DNA of 64,000 nt from Bacillota bacterium (lineage in GTDB: Bacteria > Bacillota > UBA4882 > UBA8346), in NCBI GenBank assembly GCA_023429995.1, contig JAEZCE010000005.1:1-64000 (forward strand), written 5' to 3'. Below, piece after piece: positions 16,742-25,273 of the stretch. The notes beneath the pieces were generated by a model that worked only from the letters and a program-made list of their open reading frames with translations, searched no databases and had not been told where the DNA came from. A program made the position numbers and the translations under genes. The stretch's first letter is position 1, and each line of letters starts with the position of its first letter.

Positions 16742-17683
16742 ATGCGGTATTGGACGCGCAGAGCGCTTACATTATTGATAACTTTGATGTTGGTATCGGT
16801 GATTGCTTTTTTGGCTTTCAATTTGATTCCCGGGGATCCCGCAACCATTATGCTGGGCACCGAGGCCTCACCGCAAAAGATTGAGGCATTGCGGGAGCAA
16901 TTGGGGCTTAACGACCCTCTCGGGACGCGATATATTCACTGGATTGCCAGTCTCGCCCGGGGGGATTTGGGGCAGTCCATCCGGTTTTCTTTACCGGTGA
17001 AGGATTTACTCATGAGCCGGATTCCGGTTACTTTATGGTTGACTGTCCTATCCTTCCTGATGATTGCGGTTCTTGGGATCCCGCTGGGCGTTTATTCGGC
17101 TAAAAAAGAAGGCGGACCCCTGGATACAGTCATCAATGTGTTGGGCCCAATCAGTATGTCGATGCCTTCTTTCTTTCTGGGTATGCTTTTGATGCTGGTT
17201 TTCGGCATCTTGCTCAAGTGGTTCGCGCCCGGCAATTATATTGATTACCACCAGAATTACGGCGGATTCTTGAAGTACATGCTTTTTCCGGCTCTGTCCA
17301 TTGCTTTGCCAAAAGGCGCGGTTGTGGTCAAGTTTTTGCGGGTTGCGGTGATTGGGCAAATGAATTTGGACTATGTGCGGACTGCTTATAGCAAAGGCAC
17401 GAAAGAAAACGCCGTGCTTTACCGCCATGTGCTAAAAAATGCCGTGATTCCGGTGATTACTCTGATGGGAATGATTATCGCGGATATTATCGCCGGCAGC
17501 ATTATCATCGAGCAACTTTTCGCGGTGCCGGGGATCGGCAGTCTGTTGATAGTGGGCATCGCGGCCAGGGATTTCCCTTTGGTGCAGACCATCGTGATGA
17601 TGATGGCTTTCATGACGGTAATGATCAACTTTTTGGTTGATCTTTTATACCGGGCCATTGACCCCCGGATTCGACCAACCTAA
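16742..17683 (+). CDS. Peptide-type ABC transporter permease (DppB-like)
   Basis: This is an inner-membrane permease of the DppB/OppB group, 313 residues with about six membrane helices. The N-terminus RRALTLLITLMLVSVIAFLA followed by LIPGDPA, the GLNDPLGTRYIHW segment, and the conserved loop MNLDYVRTAYSKGTKENAVLYRHVLKNA (the EAA-like ATPase contact) are all typical. I choose ATG 16742, which has GAAGGTGA at the right distance, over GTG 16733. It pairs with the DppC-like permease 19 bp downstream. Confidence 0.93.
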   Translation: MRYWTRRALTLLITLMLVSVIAFLAFNLIPGDPATIMLGTEASPQKIEALREQLGLNDPLGTRYIHWIASLARGDLGQSIRFSLPVKDLLMSRIPVTLWLTVLSFLMIAVLGIPLGVYSAKKEGGPLDTVINVLGPISMSMPSFFLGMLLMLVFGILLKWFAPGNYIDYHQNYGGFLKYMLFPALSIALPKGAVVVKFLRVAVIGQMNLDYVRTAYSKGTKENAVLYRHVLKNAVIPVITLMGMIIADIIAGSIIIEQLFAVPGIGSLLIVGIAARDFPLVQTIVMMMAFMTVMINFLVDLLYRAIDPRIRPT

Positions 17684-17702
17684 ATGAATGGTGAGGGGAA
17701 AT

Positions 17703-18503
17703 ATGAAGAAGCGGCTGGATTGGAATTTAAGGATAGGTTTCGGTTTAAGCGCGGTCATCATTTTGATGATGGCCGTCGGCTTTGTATATACCCCTTATGA
17801 TCCCAATGAAATGAATATCGCGGAACGGTTTCAAGCCCCCGGATTTCACCATCTGTGCGGAACCGACAATTTCGGCCGGGATATCTTCAGCCGGATTATG
17901 GGGGGCGCGAAGACGACTTTTTGGGTTGCCCTTTTCACGGTGGGCTTCGGCGCCGCATTCGGGGTGGTCTTGGGCGCCTTTGCGGGATATCGCGGCGGAT
18001 GGCGGGATGAAGTTGTCATGCGTTTGAGCGATGCCTTGACGGCCTTTCCCGGAGTTTTGCTGGCGCTGGTCTTCGTTACCGTTTTGGGGCAGGGGAAATA
18101 CCCTATGGCGTTGGCCTTGGGATTGATTTTCATTCCCAGTTTCGCCCGGATAACCCGCAGCGGTTTCCTGCAGATCAAGGAAGAAGAATTTGTGAAAAGC
18201 GCCCGGGTTTTTGGAGCCGGGTCGCTGCGGATTATGTTTGTCCATATTTTGCCCAATATTTATCCTTCGTTGCTTTCCGCCGTTACCGTCGGTTTCTCCA
18301 ATGCGATTTTGGCCGAGGCGGTGATGAGTTTTTTGGGATTCGGGATTCAGCCGCCCGATCCCAGCTTGGGGCGGATGCTTTCCGAAGCGCAGGCTTATTT
18401 GTTTAATGCTCCCTGGTATGCCCTGGCGCCGGGATTGATGATCGTCATCACCGTGCTGGGTTTGAACTTTATCGGCGAAGGGCTTCGGAAATTATACGGA
18501 TAA
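17703..18503 (+). CDS. Peptide-type ABC transporter permease (DppC-like)
   Basis: Second permease of the importer, 266 residues. It has the DppC hallmarks: one N-terminal helix followed by YTPYDPNEMNIAERFQAPG, the HLCGTDNFGRDIFSRIMGG motif, and the EAA loop KEEEFVKSARVFGAGSLRIMF. ATG 17703 follows GAGGGGAAAT closely; an in-frame ATG at 17688 lies before that site and is less likely. It functions as a heterodimer with the preceding gene. Confidence 0.93.
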   Translation: MKKRLDWNLRIGFGLSAVIILMMAVGFVYTPYDPNEMNIAERFQAPGFHHLCGTDNFGRDIFSRIMGGAKTTFWVALFTVGFGAAFGVVLGAFAGYRGGWRDEVVMRLSDALTAFPGVLLALVFVTVLGQGKYPMALALGLIFIPSFARITRSGFLQIKEEEFVKSARVFGAGSLRIMFVHILPNIYPSLLSAVTVGFSNAILAEAVMSFLGFGIQPPDPSLGRMLSEAQAYLFNAPWYALAPGLMIVITVLGLNFIGEGLRKLYG

Positions 18504-18550
18504 AAAGTTCTCCGGAATCAATCCGTGAAGGTCAAAAAAGGGGTAATCCA

Positions 18551-19549
18551 ATGTCTGAGACTCTGTTGCGAGTCAATCATTTATCAGTCGGCGTGCAAAT
18601 GGGAAAGGGAATCTTTCATGCAGTCGGTGATATCTCATTTCAAATAAACCGGGGTGAAATCCTGGGCCTGATTGGGGAATCGGGATGCGGCAAAAGTTTG
18701 ACGGCTTTGGCCATTGCCGGGCTGTTGCCCCCAAAAACAGTCTCCATCAGCGCAGGAGAAATTATTTATGGCGGGGTGGACTTGAGGAAATTGACCAGGG
18801 AAGAGATGCGAAAAATCCAGGGCCGGGAAATAGCCATGGTGTTTCAAGAGCCGATGACCGCTTTCAACCCCTTGTTGCCCATCGGGAAACAGATTGGCGA
18901 AAGTCTAAAAAATCACTTTGCATTGCCTGCCTCCCAAGTGAAAGCGGAGGTCCTGCGAGTCCTGGGGAAAGTGGGATTGCCCGCTTCCGAGGACTTTTAT
19001 TACCGTTATCCCCACCAACTTTCGGGCGGAATGCGACAACGGGCCATGATTGCCATGGCCGTTATCTGCCAACCCGGATTGGTAATTGCCGACGAACCCA
19101 CCACTGCGCTGGATGTAACCATTCAGGCGCAAATTATCGAACTGCTTAAAGAAATCAACCGGCAGACGGAGACTACGATCTTATTTATTTCCCATGATTT
19201 GGGGATTGTGAGCGGATTTTGCGACCGGGTGGCCGTTATTTATGGCGGGAATATCGTTGAAGAAGGCAATGTCCCCGATCTATTCTTCCACCCGGTTCAT
19301 GAATATACCAAGGGGCTGCTCGGAGCCATTCCCGGTCGGGAAAAACGCGGCCAAAAGTTGGCCAACATTCCCGGCAGGATTCCGCCTCTTACCGAAGAAA
19401 AATCCGGTTGTCCTTTTGCCCCCCGTTGCGCCAAAGCGGTAGCCCGCTGTTTTTTGGAAAAACCACCCTTGGTTTCATTAAGGTCCGGCCAGCGGGTTTA
19501 CTGTCATCTGGCAGGGAAGGAGAGTGAAACGGAATATGCCCGAATCTGA
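18551..19549 (+). CDS. Peptide-type ABC transporter ATPase (DppD-like)
   Basis: First of two ATPases energising the importer; 332 residues. Walker A is GESGCGKSLT, the Q-loop QEPMTAFNPL, the signature LSGGMRQRAMIAMA, Walker B VIADEPTTALD, and the H-loop SHDL. The C-terminus carries the oligopeptide extension with GCPFAPRCAKAVARC, a cysteine pattern that binds an Fe-S cluster in characterised Dpp ATPases. It begins 47 bp after the permease and overlaps the next ATPase gene by 26 bases. Confidence 0.94.
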   Translation: MSETLLRVNHLSVGVQMGKGIFHAVGDISFQINRGEILGLIGESGCGKSLTALAIAGLLPPKTVSISAGEIIYGGVDLRKLTREEMRKIQGREIAMVFQEPMTAFNPLLPIGKQIGESLKNHFALPASQVKAEVLRVLGKVGLPASEDFYYRYPHQLSGGMRQRAMIAMAVICQPGLVIADEPTTALDVTIQAQIIELLKEINRQTETTILFISHDLGIVSGFCDRVAVIYGGNIVEEGNVPDLFFHPVHEYTKGLLGAIPGREKRGQKLANIPGRIPPLTEEKSGCPFAPRCAKAVARCFLEKPPLVSLRSGQRVYCHLAGKESETEYARI

Positions 19550-20579
19550 AGGAATGCCGTTATCTCCGGCTGATGAAATATCCGGAGATATTGCAACGCC
19601 GCTGCGAGAAAAGGCTTCTGAAAATGCTAATCTTTTGGAGATACGCCATCTCCAAAAGACATATCATAACCAGGCGGTCAATTTTTTTGAAAAGGGCACA
19701 GCCATTGAGGCGTTGGATGATGTTTCATTCACTATACGGCAGGGAGAGATCTTCGGCCTGGTGGGGGAGAGCGGCTGCGGCAAGTCGACGCTGGGCCGGG
19801 CGATTTTGGGGCTGGTCCCGGAGGTGCGGGGAGAAATTTTGATAGAGGGTAACAAGGTCAGCGGTATTCAAAATCTCAGCCAAAAAGTGCAGATTGTTTT
19901 TCAAGACCCCCTAAGCGCCTTGAATCCCAGAAAAAAGATCGGCTGGATTCTGGAAGAGCCTTTAAAGATCCACAAATTAGGCGATAAAGCCGCCAGAATC
20001 AAGCGGGTTAACGAGGTTTTGAATTGGATCGGCCTTGATGAGAGCTTTCGGGAGCGTTATCCCAGGGAGCTCAGCGGCGGCCAGCGGCAGAGAATCGGCA
20101 TCGGCTGCGCCCTGATGTTAAATCCCAAACTGATTGTGGCCGACGAACCCGTTTCCGCCCTGGATGTCTCGGTGCAAGCCCAAATCCTGAATTTATTCCT
20201 TGATTTGCACCACCAACTGAACCTGGCTTATCTTTTCATTTCCCACAACTTAAATGTGGTTTATTACCTGTGCGACCGGGTGGCGGTGATGTATGCGGGC
20301 AAAATTGTCGAACTGGCTCCGGTGGATCAGCTTTATGATCATCCGTTGCATCCTTACACCAGAGTTTTACTGGATGCCATTCCCAAGGTGGGGGTGGAGC
20401 CGTTGAAACCGGTTCCGATTGGGGGGGAGGCCCCGGATTTGGCAAACACTATCCGGGGGTGCGCTTTCTATCCGCGATGTCCCAATGCCGCAGAGATTTG
20501 CGGGATAGAGTCAGCGGAGTTATTGCCTGTCCCGAGCCAAGGGGATCATTGGCTGCGTTGCCATGGGATAAGAAAATGA
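19524..20579 (+). CDS. Peptide-type ABC transporter ATPase (DppF/OppF-like)
   Basis: Second ATPase of the importer, 351 residues. Walker A is GESGCGKSTLGRA, with the Q-loop QDPLSALNPRK, the signature LSGGQRQRIGIGCAL, Walker B VADEPVSALD and the H-loop SHNLNVV. The C-terminal GCAFYPRCPNAAEIC is again the cysteine motif. The first 40 residues before LLEIRHLQKTY are unusually long and acidic. GTG 19524 and ATG 19536 are both possible starts behind AAGGAG. It is the last gene of the operon. Confidence 0.93.
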   Translation: MKRNMPESEGMPLSPADEISGDIATPLREKASENANLLEIRHLQKTYHNQAVNFFEKGTAIEALDDVSFTIRQGEIFGLVGESGCGKSTLGRAILGLVPEVRGEILIEGNKVSGIQNLSQKVQIVFQDPLSALNPRKKIGWILEEPLKIHKLGDKAARIKRVNEVLNWIGLDESFRERYPRELSGGQRQRIGIGCALMLNPKLIVADEPVSALDVSVQAQILNLFLDLHHQLNLAYLFISHNLNVVYYLCDRVAVMYAGKIVELAPVDQLYDHPLHPYTRVLLDAIPKVGVEPLKPVPIGGEAPDLANTIRGCAFYPRCPNAAEICGIESAELLPVPSQGDHWLRCHGIRK

Positions 20580-20626
20580 ACCCCCGGCCATCGTTTTATT
20601 CCTTCCGATGACTCATCTGAGATAAA

Positions 20627-21133
20627 CTATTTGAAAAATACCGCCGAATACCAGTTTTGAGTTTCTCCCGGATCCTTAAGGGCTTCAATGGGCAGGTTAA
20701 ACCGGCGGACTGTTTTGAAAACATCAATGCCGACGCTGTGAAAAGCGGGTCTGGCTTTTTTAGGATTGACACAGGGTTTATCCTTTAAACCGGCGCATTC
20801 ATTACACAAAGCGCAATCGCTCAGGGAAAACGCAAAATAATAACCATCGGTAAAGGCGCGGCTTTCCAAGGCAAAAGATACTTCCTGGGAAGTTTTTTTG
20901 TTGGTGGAATGGATAATGATTCCCCAAGAATACTCGGAAAAGATTTGCTTATACTCCCATGGCATCAGAGAACCGGGACGGGATGGGCAGGTATGACCTT
21001 TGCCCCAGTCGCTGCAACCAAACATACACTTCAGAATGGTCCGGGAATCAAATGCAATATCGGTAATATTAAAAAGCACAGCGTGGTCGGCGCCGAGTTG
21101 AATTGCCAAATCGCAATATTCGTTTGGTTGCAT
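20627..21133 (-). CDS. DUF2284 family predicted metal-binding protein
   Basis: This 168-residue protein has the DUF2284 arrangement: CMFGCSDWGKGHTCP near residues 36-50 and CALCNECAGLKDKPCVNP near 107-124, giving at least six cysteines suited to Fe-S or zinc binding. The family is common in anaerobes and sometimes sits near corrinoid or molybdenum genes, but its role is unknown. It is convergent to the transporter operon and divergent from thioredoxin. A purine-rich GAGGTGTGAGGG precedes the start. Confidence 0.85.
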   Translation of the reverse strand: MQPNEYCDLAIQLGADHAVLFNITDIAFDSRTILKCMFGCSDWGKGHTCPSRPGSLMPWEYKQIFSEYSWGIIIHSTNKKTSQEVSFALESRAFTDGYYFAFSLSDCALCNECAGLKDKPCVNPKKARPAFHSVGIDVFKTVRRFNLPIEALKDPGETQNWYSAVFFK

Positions 21134-21341
21134 ACCCTCACACCTCTTGAAATTTTTGTAATTCGATTATATCACAGCGCCGTCCATATGGCTATTTATT
21201 CCATGTTGTATGACAAAAACAAAATTACTTCGACATATTTCCTTTTACCAGGTAAAGAATATTATGGAATAAATCATTCTTTCAAGGGTTGACTGCTGCA
21301 TATAAAGACGGTCTTATTTGACGTACAAGGAGGTGGCAAGT

Positions 21342-21659
21342 TTGATTCAATTGGATCAACAGAATTTTCAGAGAGAAGTATTAAGGTCCAGCCTACCCGT
21401 ATTAGTGGATTTCTGGGCTCCTTGGTGTGGCCCGTGTAAAAGACTTGGACCTTTTATTGAGGAGATGGCTGATGAATTTTCAGGTAGAATACGGGTCGGA
21501 AAGGTTAATATTGATGATAATCCGGAGTTAACTCAAAAATATAAAATTATGAGCATCCCGACGATTTGTTTATTTAAAAATGGTAAGCCGGTTAGTCGTT
21601 TGGTGGGGTTTCGGACCAAAGATAAAATAATATCTGAAATGAGGAGATATATTGGGTAA
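21342..21659 (+). CDS. trxA: Thioredoxin
   Basis: This is a cytoplasmic disulfide reductase of 105 residues with the complete WCGPC active site (residues 28-32) in LVDFWAPWCGPCKRL, the buried aspartate equivalent in VDFWA, and the cis-proline loop MSIPTICLFKNGK. TTG 21342 is chosen because AAGGAGGTGG lies 5 bases upstream; the longer reading from TTG 21318 would run through that ribosome site. It is monocistronic as far as can be seen, and no thioredoxin reductase is nearby. Confidence 0.95.
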   Translation: MIQLDQQNFQREVLRSSLPVLVDFWAPWCGPCKRLGPFIEEMADEFSGRIRVGKVNIDDNPELTQKYKIMSIPTICLFKNGKPVSRLVGFRTKDKIISEMRRYIG

Positions 21660-22093
21660 AGACGAATTTTCGGCAAACTCTTTCGATGGAAGAATCATTG
21701 TGGCCAAGGTGGTATTTTATTGATAAATCATAAGATTCAATCAAAAGGGTAATCGAGCTGTAGCCGGATATCTTTGCCTCGGTATCCGGTATTTTTATTC
21801 CCGCAGTAAATTTTTTTGCCATTTTTGCAATAAGAGAGCCTGACTTATTCCTTGTTAATTGGAATGCATTCATATTTTTCCCGTTTTTTTCGGTTTATGA
21901 ATCATTTGATGTGAAATATATGTTATATATTTTAAGTATTTTTAGTTGATTTTATAAAAAGATCGGAATATAATGAGTAAGAAGTTTGGTTATGTTTTGT
22001 TGTGTTTGTTTTTGTTTGTGTGCCATCAAATATATGACATATTCATAACAACAAATAGCCTGCGGCGGGGTTACTTTTAAAGGAGTGGATTCC
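21660..22093. promoter_or_regulatory. Regulatory region before the mod operon, with AT palindromes
   Basis: No gene is supported in this stretch. It contains a perfect palindrome, AAATATAT-GTT-ATATATTT at 21914-21932, and a related but imperfect one around 22028-22046 (CAAATATATGACATATTC). AT-rich TATAT/ATATA palindromes recall the operators of ModE-type molybdate regulators, so a molybdate- or tungstate-responsive repressor may bind here. No regulator gene is in the neighbourhood, and the link is inference. Confidence 0.4.
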
Positions 22094-22942
22094 ATGACCT
22101 ATATCGCGGATGAGACATTGGAGAAAATTTTAAAAGAGGATGTTCCATACCTTGATTTGACGACTCACATTATGGGTATCGGAGAACAGCGGGGCCGGAT
22201 CCGTTACTTTGGACGGGAGGAGATGGTACTGTGCGGTTCGGAGGAAGCGGCGCGAATCGCCGGGAAATTGCGGCTGGATGTGATTAAAATGCTGCCGTCC
22301 GGAACAAAGACTGCGCCCAATGAAGTGTTTTTTGAAGCGCAGGGAACGGCCGATCATTTGCATATGTTTTGGAAAGCGGTGATGAATATCTTTGAATATT
22401 GTTCCGGGATAGCCACCCGTACCCGCAAACTTGTGGACCAAGCGGCGAAAGGAAATCCCCATATCAGTATCGTCAGCACCCGCAAGAATTTTCCCGGAAC
22501 CAAAGAACTCTCCATTAAAGCGGTTTTGTGCGGCGGCGGCCTGCCGCACCGGCTCGGATTGTCGGAGACTGTTTTAATATTTAAACAGCACCGCAATTTT
22601 ATCGGCGATGAGGAACAATTTTTGAAACTGGTGCCGGCGTTAAAGGCGAAAGCGTGCGAAAAGAAAATCCTGGCGGAAGCGGAATCGGTTGAGGAAGCGA
22701 TCCGGTTTTGCAAAGCGGGAATTGACGGAGTCCAATTTGATAAGATTGCCGCCGTGGATTTGCAACGGTACGTTCAAACATTGCGGGCGATCAATCCTAA
22801 GCTGGTGATTTTAGCCGCCGGCGGCATTCAGGAAAATAATATTGAAGAGTACGCCAAAACCGGTATTGATGCGATTGTGACGACTGCGGTCTATTTTGGA
22901 AAACCGGCCGACATCGGTTGCCGGATGGAGATGGACAAGTAG
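22094..22942 (+). CDS. modD: ModD, quinolinate-phosphoribosyltransferase-like protein of molybdate loci
   Basis: The 282-residue product matches ModD, a paralogue of NadC found with molybdate transport genes; its reaction is not established. Visible marks are DVPYLDLTTHIMGIG at the N-terminus, the NadC-like STRKNFPGTKELSIKAVLCG and GGGLPHRLGLSETVLIFKQH, and the barrel strands EAIRFCKAGIDGVQFDKI and VILAAGGIQENNIEEYAKTG. ATG 22094 stands 7-9 bases behind AAAGGAG; GTG 22085 is too close to that site. It is the first gene of modD-A-B-C. Confidence 0.92.
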   Translation: MTYIADETLEKILKEDVPYLDLTTHIMGIGEQRGRIRYFGREEMVLCGSEEAARIAGKLRLDVIKMLPSGTKTAPNEVFFEAQGTADHLHMFWKAVMNIFEYCSGIATRTRKLVDQAAKGNPHISIVSTRKNFPGTKELSIKAVLCGGGLPHRLGLSETVLIFKQHRNFIGDEEQFLKLVPALKAKACEKKILAEAESVEEAIRFCKAGIDGVQFDKIAAVDLQRYVQTLRAINPKLVILAAGGIQENNIEEYAKTGIDAIVTTAVYFGKPADIGCRMEMDK

Positions 22943-22968
22943 GTTGATAAAATATGGAGGTGTTTTTA

Positions 22969-23748
22969 ATGTTTCAATTTCTAAAAAACTCGCGAATGGC
23001 AGCTTGGGTCGTGATACTGATAGCCTTGTTTGCTTGCGGCGGCGTTGTGGCGGATACATCGAAGCCAATTTTATTTGCTTATGTGGGGGCGGGTATTAAA
23101 GATCCTGTCACGGAGCTGGGCGCGATTTATGAACAAAAGACCGGTATAAAAATAGAGATGACCTTTAACAATGTGGGCGGTTTATACAGTCAAGTGGAGT
23201 TAAGTAAAAAAGGGGACATTTTTATTCCCGGAGGTATGCCGTTTTTGGCCAAGGCAAAACAAGCAGGATATATCTTGGCAATGGCCGGACCCCTTGCTTA
23301 CCACGTCCCGGTAATTATCACTCCCAAGGGAAATCCGGCGAAAATTTCCGGTGTCGCGGATCTTGCCAAGCCGGGAGTGAAGTTGGTGCTGCCGGATACC
23401 AAAGCCACCGCCATCGGAGCTTCGGCATACAAAGTATTTAATAAACTGGGAATCAGCGGTGAGGTTGAAAAAAACACTTTGGCATTGATGGAAACACCGA
23501 TGAAAGTTACCGCCGCTCTACTCATGGGCCAAGGGGACGCCGGAATTGTCGAATACAGTGACGCCATGAAAAACAAAGCGAAGTTGGAAATGGTTATGAT
23601 TGATCCGTCCCTGAATGCAATCGATGAAATTCCCTGCGCTGTACTTAGCTTTACCACGCAAAAAGATGCGGCCAAGGCGTTTATGGAATTTGCCAAAACC
23701 GAAGGCCCGGCAGTGTTTGAAAAATATGGGTTCAAAATTCAGCTTTAA
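22969..23748 (+). CDS. modA: Molybdate/tungstate ABC transporter substrate-binding lipoprotein
   Basis: This is a periplasmic-side binding protein for molybdate or tungstate. The 259-residue product has a signal peptide with lipobox LFAC, so Cys23 is the likely lipid anchor. Mature sequence begins SKPILFAYVGAGIKDPVTEL and includes GDIFIPGGMPFLAKAKQAG. ATG 22969 follows GGAGG at a good distance; an ATG 15 bases earlier contains the ribosome site itself. The sequence is closer to the YVGAG-type branch than to E. coli ModA, so oxyanion preference is open. Its end overlaps modB by 23 bases. Confidence 0.92.
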   Translation: MFQFLKNSRMAAWVVILIALFACGGVVADTSKPILFAYVGAGIKDPVTELGAIYEQKTGIKIEMTFNNVGGLYSQVELSKKGDIFIPGGMPFLAKAKQAGYILAMAGPLAYHVPVIITPKGNPAKISGVADLAKPGVKLVLPDTKATAIGASAYKVFNKLGISGEVEKNTLALMETPMKVTAALLMGQGDAGIVEYSDAMKNKAKLEMVMIDPSLNAIDEIPCAVLSFTTQKDAAKAFMEFAKTEGPAVFEKYGFKIQL

Positions 23749-24559
23749 CTGGAGAACTTTCGGGGGGATTCGACGTTTATCCCTCCATTGGCTGCAAATG
23801 TTATTTTGGCTGGTATTTGCCGCCGTAATTGTTTTTTTTGGTCTGGTTTTTATGGGGATGTTTTTATATGGGGCCCCAGATTCATACTGGGCGCTGTTTC
23901 AAAATCCTGAATTCCGGTTTGCTTTGGAATTTACCTTTAAAACAACGTTCATAGCAACTGCCGTGGCGGTGGGAACTGCTTTGCCGTGTAGTTATATTCT
24001 GGCCCGTTATTCGTTCCCGGGGAAAGTTATTGTAGATACATTATTGGATTTGCCGTTGATCTTGCCTCCGCTTGTCTCGGGAATGGCGTTATTGATTCTG
24101 TTTGGCCCGATTTTAGGTCAAAAGCTGGCGCGGATTGGAATCAACATCGTTTTTACGGCCTGGGGGGTGATTATAGCCCTGTGGTTTATTGCTTTTCCGT
24201 TTACGGTGAAAACTTTTAAGGAAGCTTTCGCGGCTATTGACCTTCGTTACGAAAAAATAGCCCGTACCCTTGGTTGCTCACCGGCTGAAGTTTTCAAAAG
24301 AGTCACTTTACCCATGGCCTGCCGGGGAATAGGAGCAGGAGTTGCTATGACTTGGGCCAGGACTTTAGGAGAGTTTGGAGCCACCGCCATGCTGGCCGGT
24401 GTCACCCGGATGAAAACCGAAACCCTGTCGGCGGCCATTTTTTTGAATATGTCCATTGGCGAAATCCGTTTTGCCTTAGCGATTGCGATTATGTTATTTC
24501 TCACCGCCATGCTGGTCTTGACGGTTTTTAAAATACTCACCCGCCAGGAGAGACAATGA
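23726..24559 (+). CDS. modB: Molybdate ABC transporter permease
   Basis: This membrane permease of 277 residues has about six helices and the EAA loop EAFAAIDLRYEKIARTLGCS. The following ARTLGEFGATAMLAGVTRMK is characteristic of ModB/CysT-type permeases. The first in-frame ATG consistent with modA is 23726, giving a 23-base overlap; no strong ribosome site is seen, so translation may depend on coupling to modA. The stop overlaps the modC start. Confidence 0.92.
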   Translation: MGSKFSFNWRTFGGIRRLSLHWLQMLFWLVFAAVIVFFGLVFMGMFLYGAPDSYWALFQNPEFRFALEFTFKTTFIATAVAVGTALPCSYILARYSFPGKVIVDTLLDLPLILPPLVSGMALLILFGPILGQKLARIGINIVFTAWGVIIALWFIAFPFTVKTFKEAFAAIDLRYEKIARTLGCSPAEVFKRVTLPMACRGIGAGVAMTWARTLGEFGATAMLAGVTRMKTETLSAAIFLNMSIGEIRFALAIAIMLFLTAMLVLTVFKILTRQERQ

Positions 24560-25233
24560 GCATTCCATTTTTGGAGTTATGCCATATATCCCATGTTGCC
24601 GGGTCTTTCCAGATAAAGGATATTAGTTTCCGGCTCTTTTCAGGAGAATATTTGGTTATTGCCGGGATGACCGGTTCCGGAAAGACAATGTTGCTGGAGT
24701 TGATTGCCGGTCTCCGATTTGTAACCCACGGCAGGATGCTGCTGAAGGGAAAAGACATTACCGATGTCCCGCCGGAAAGGCGCAACCTTGGTTTTGCTTA
24801 TCAGGACAGCCTGCTCTATCCTTTTTTAAAGGTGCGGGACAATATTTTATTTGGCGCCCGGGTTAAAGGCATTGCCGATCAGCCCGGGACACTGAAATAT
24901 ATGGCGGAGCTATCGGAAATCATGGGAATAACCCACCTCTGGGAACGCTCACCCTATTTTTTAAGCGGCGGTGAAAAACAGCGAGTTTCATTGGCGCGGG
25001 CCCTATTGCTGCGCCCGCCCCTGCTTTTGCTGGATGAACCGCTATCAGCTCTTGATCCGCAGACCAAATTTAATTTGCAGGAATTGCTTCGTTTTATCCA
25101 CCATAAAGATGACATAACCGTTATCCATGTGACCCATGACCCGAACGAAGCTGTCAGACTGGGAGAACGGCTATTTATAATGGAAAAAGGGGAAATTAGT
25201 CAACAGGGACTTCCCGCCGCGATTGTTGGTTAG
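24556..25233 (+). CDS. modC: Molybdate ABC transporter ATPase, short form
   Basis: This is the ATPase of the Mod importer. Walker A is GMTGSGKTM, signature LSGGEKQRVSLARALL, Walker B LLLLDEPLSALD, and H-loop THDPNEAVRL. At 225 residues it ends after the ATPase domain and lacks the C-terminal TOBE/Mop domain that binds molybdate in E. coli ModC (about 350 residues), so feedback inhibition by that domain is absent. AGGAGA precedes ATG 24556. It is the last gene of the operon and converges on the mscS-like gene. Confidence 0.92.
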   Translation: MSIPFLELCHISHVAGSFQIKDISFRLFSGEYLVIAGMTGSGKTMLLELIAGLRFVTHGRMLLKGKDITDVPPERRNLGFAYQDSLLYPFLKVRDNILFGARVKGIADQPGTLKYMAELSEIMGITHLWERSPYFLSGGEKQRVSLARALLLRPPLLLLDEPLSALDPQTKFNLQELLRFIHHKDDITVIHVTHDPNEAVRLGERLFIMEKGEISQQGLPAAIVG

Positions 25234-25273
25234 CCTGCTTGAAATCACTCGTCCGGAATTTAATTTTAGAAAA

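Noticed and set aside
20909..21292. Open frame antisense to the DUF2284 gene
   Set aside because: It is a shadow of a real gene with clear cysteine motifs on the other strand.
21592..21873. 93-codon minus-strand frame after thioredoxin
   Set aside because: It overlaps the thioredoxin 3' end and has no motif or ribosome site.
21934..22084. Molybdenum-cofactor riboswitch before modD
   Set aside because: I see AT-rich palindromes but not the paired architecture of a Moco riboswitch. A structure search would be needed to claim one.
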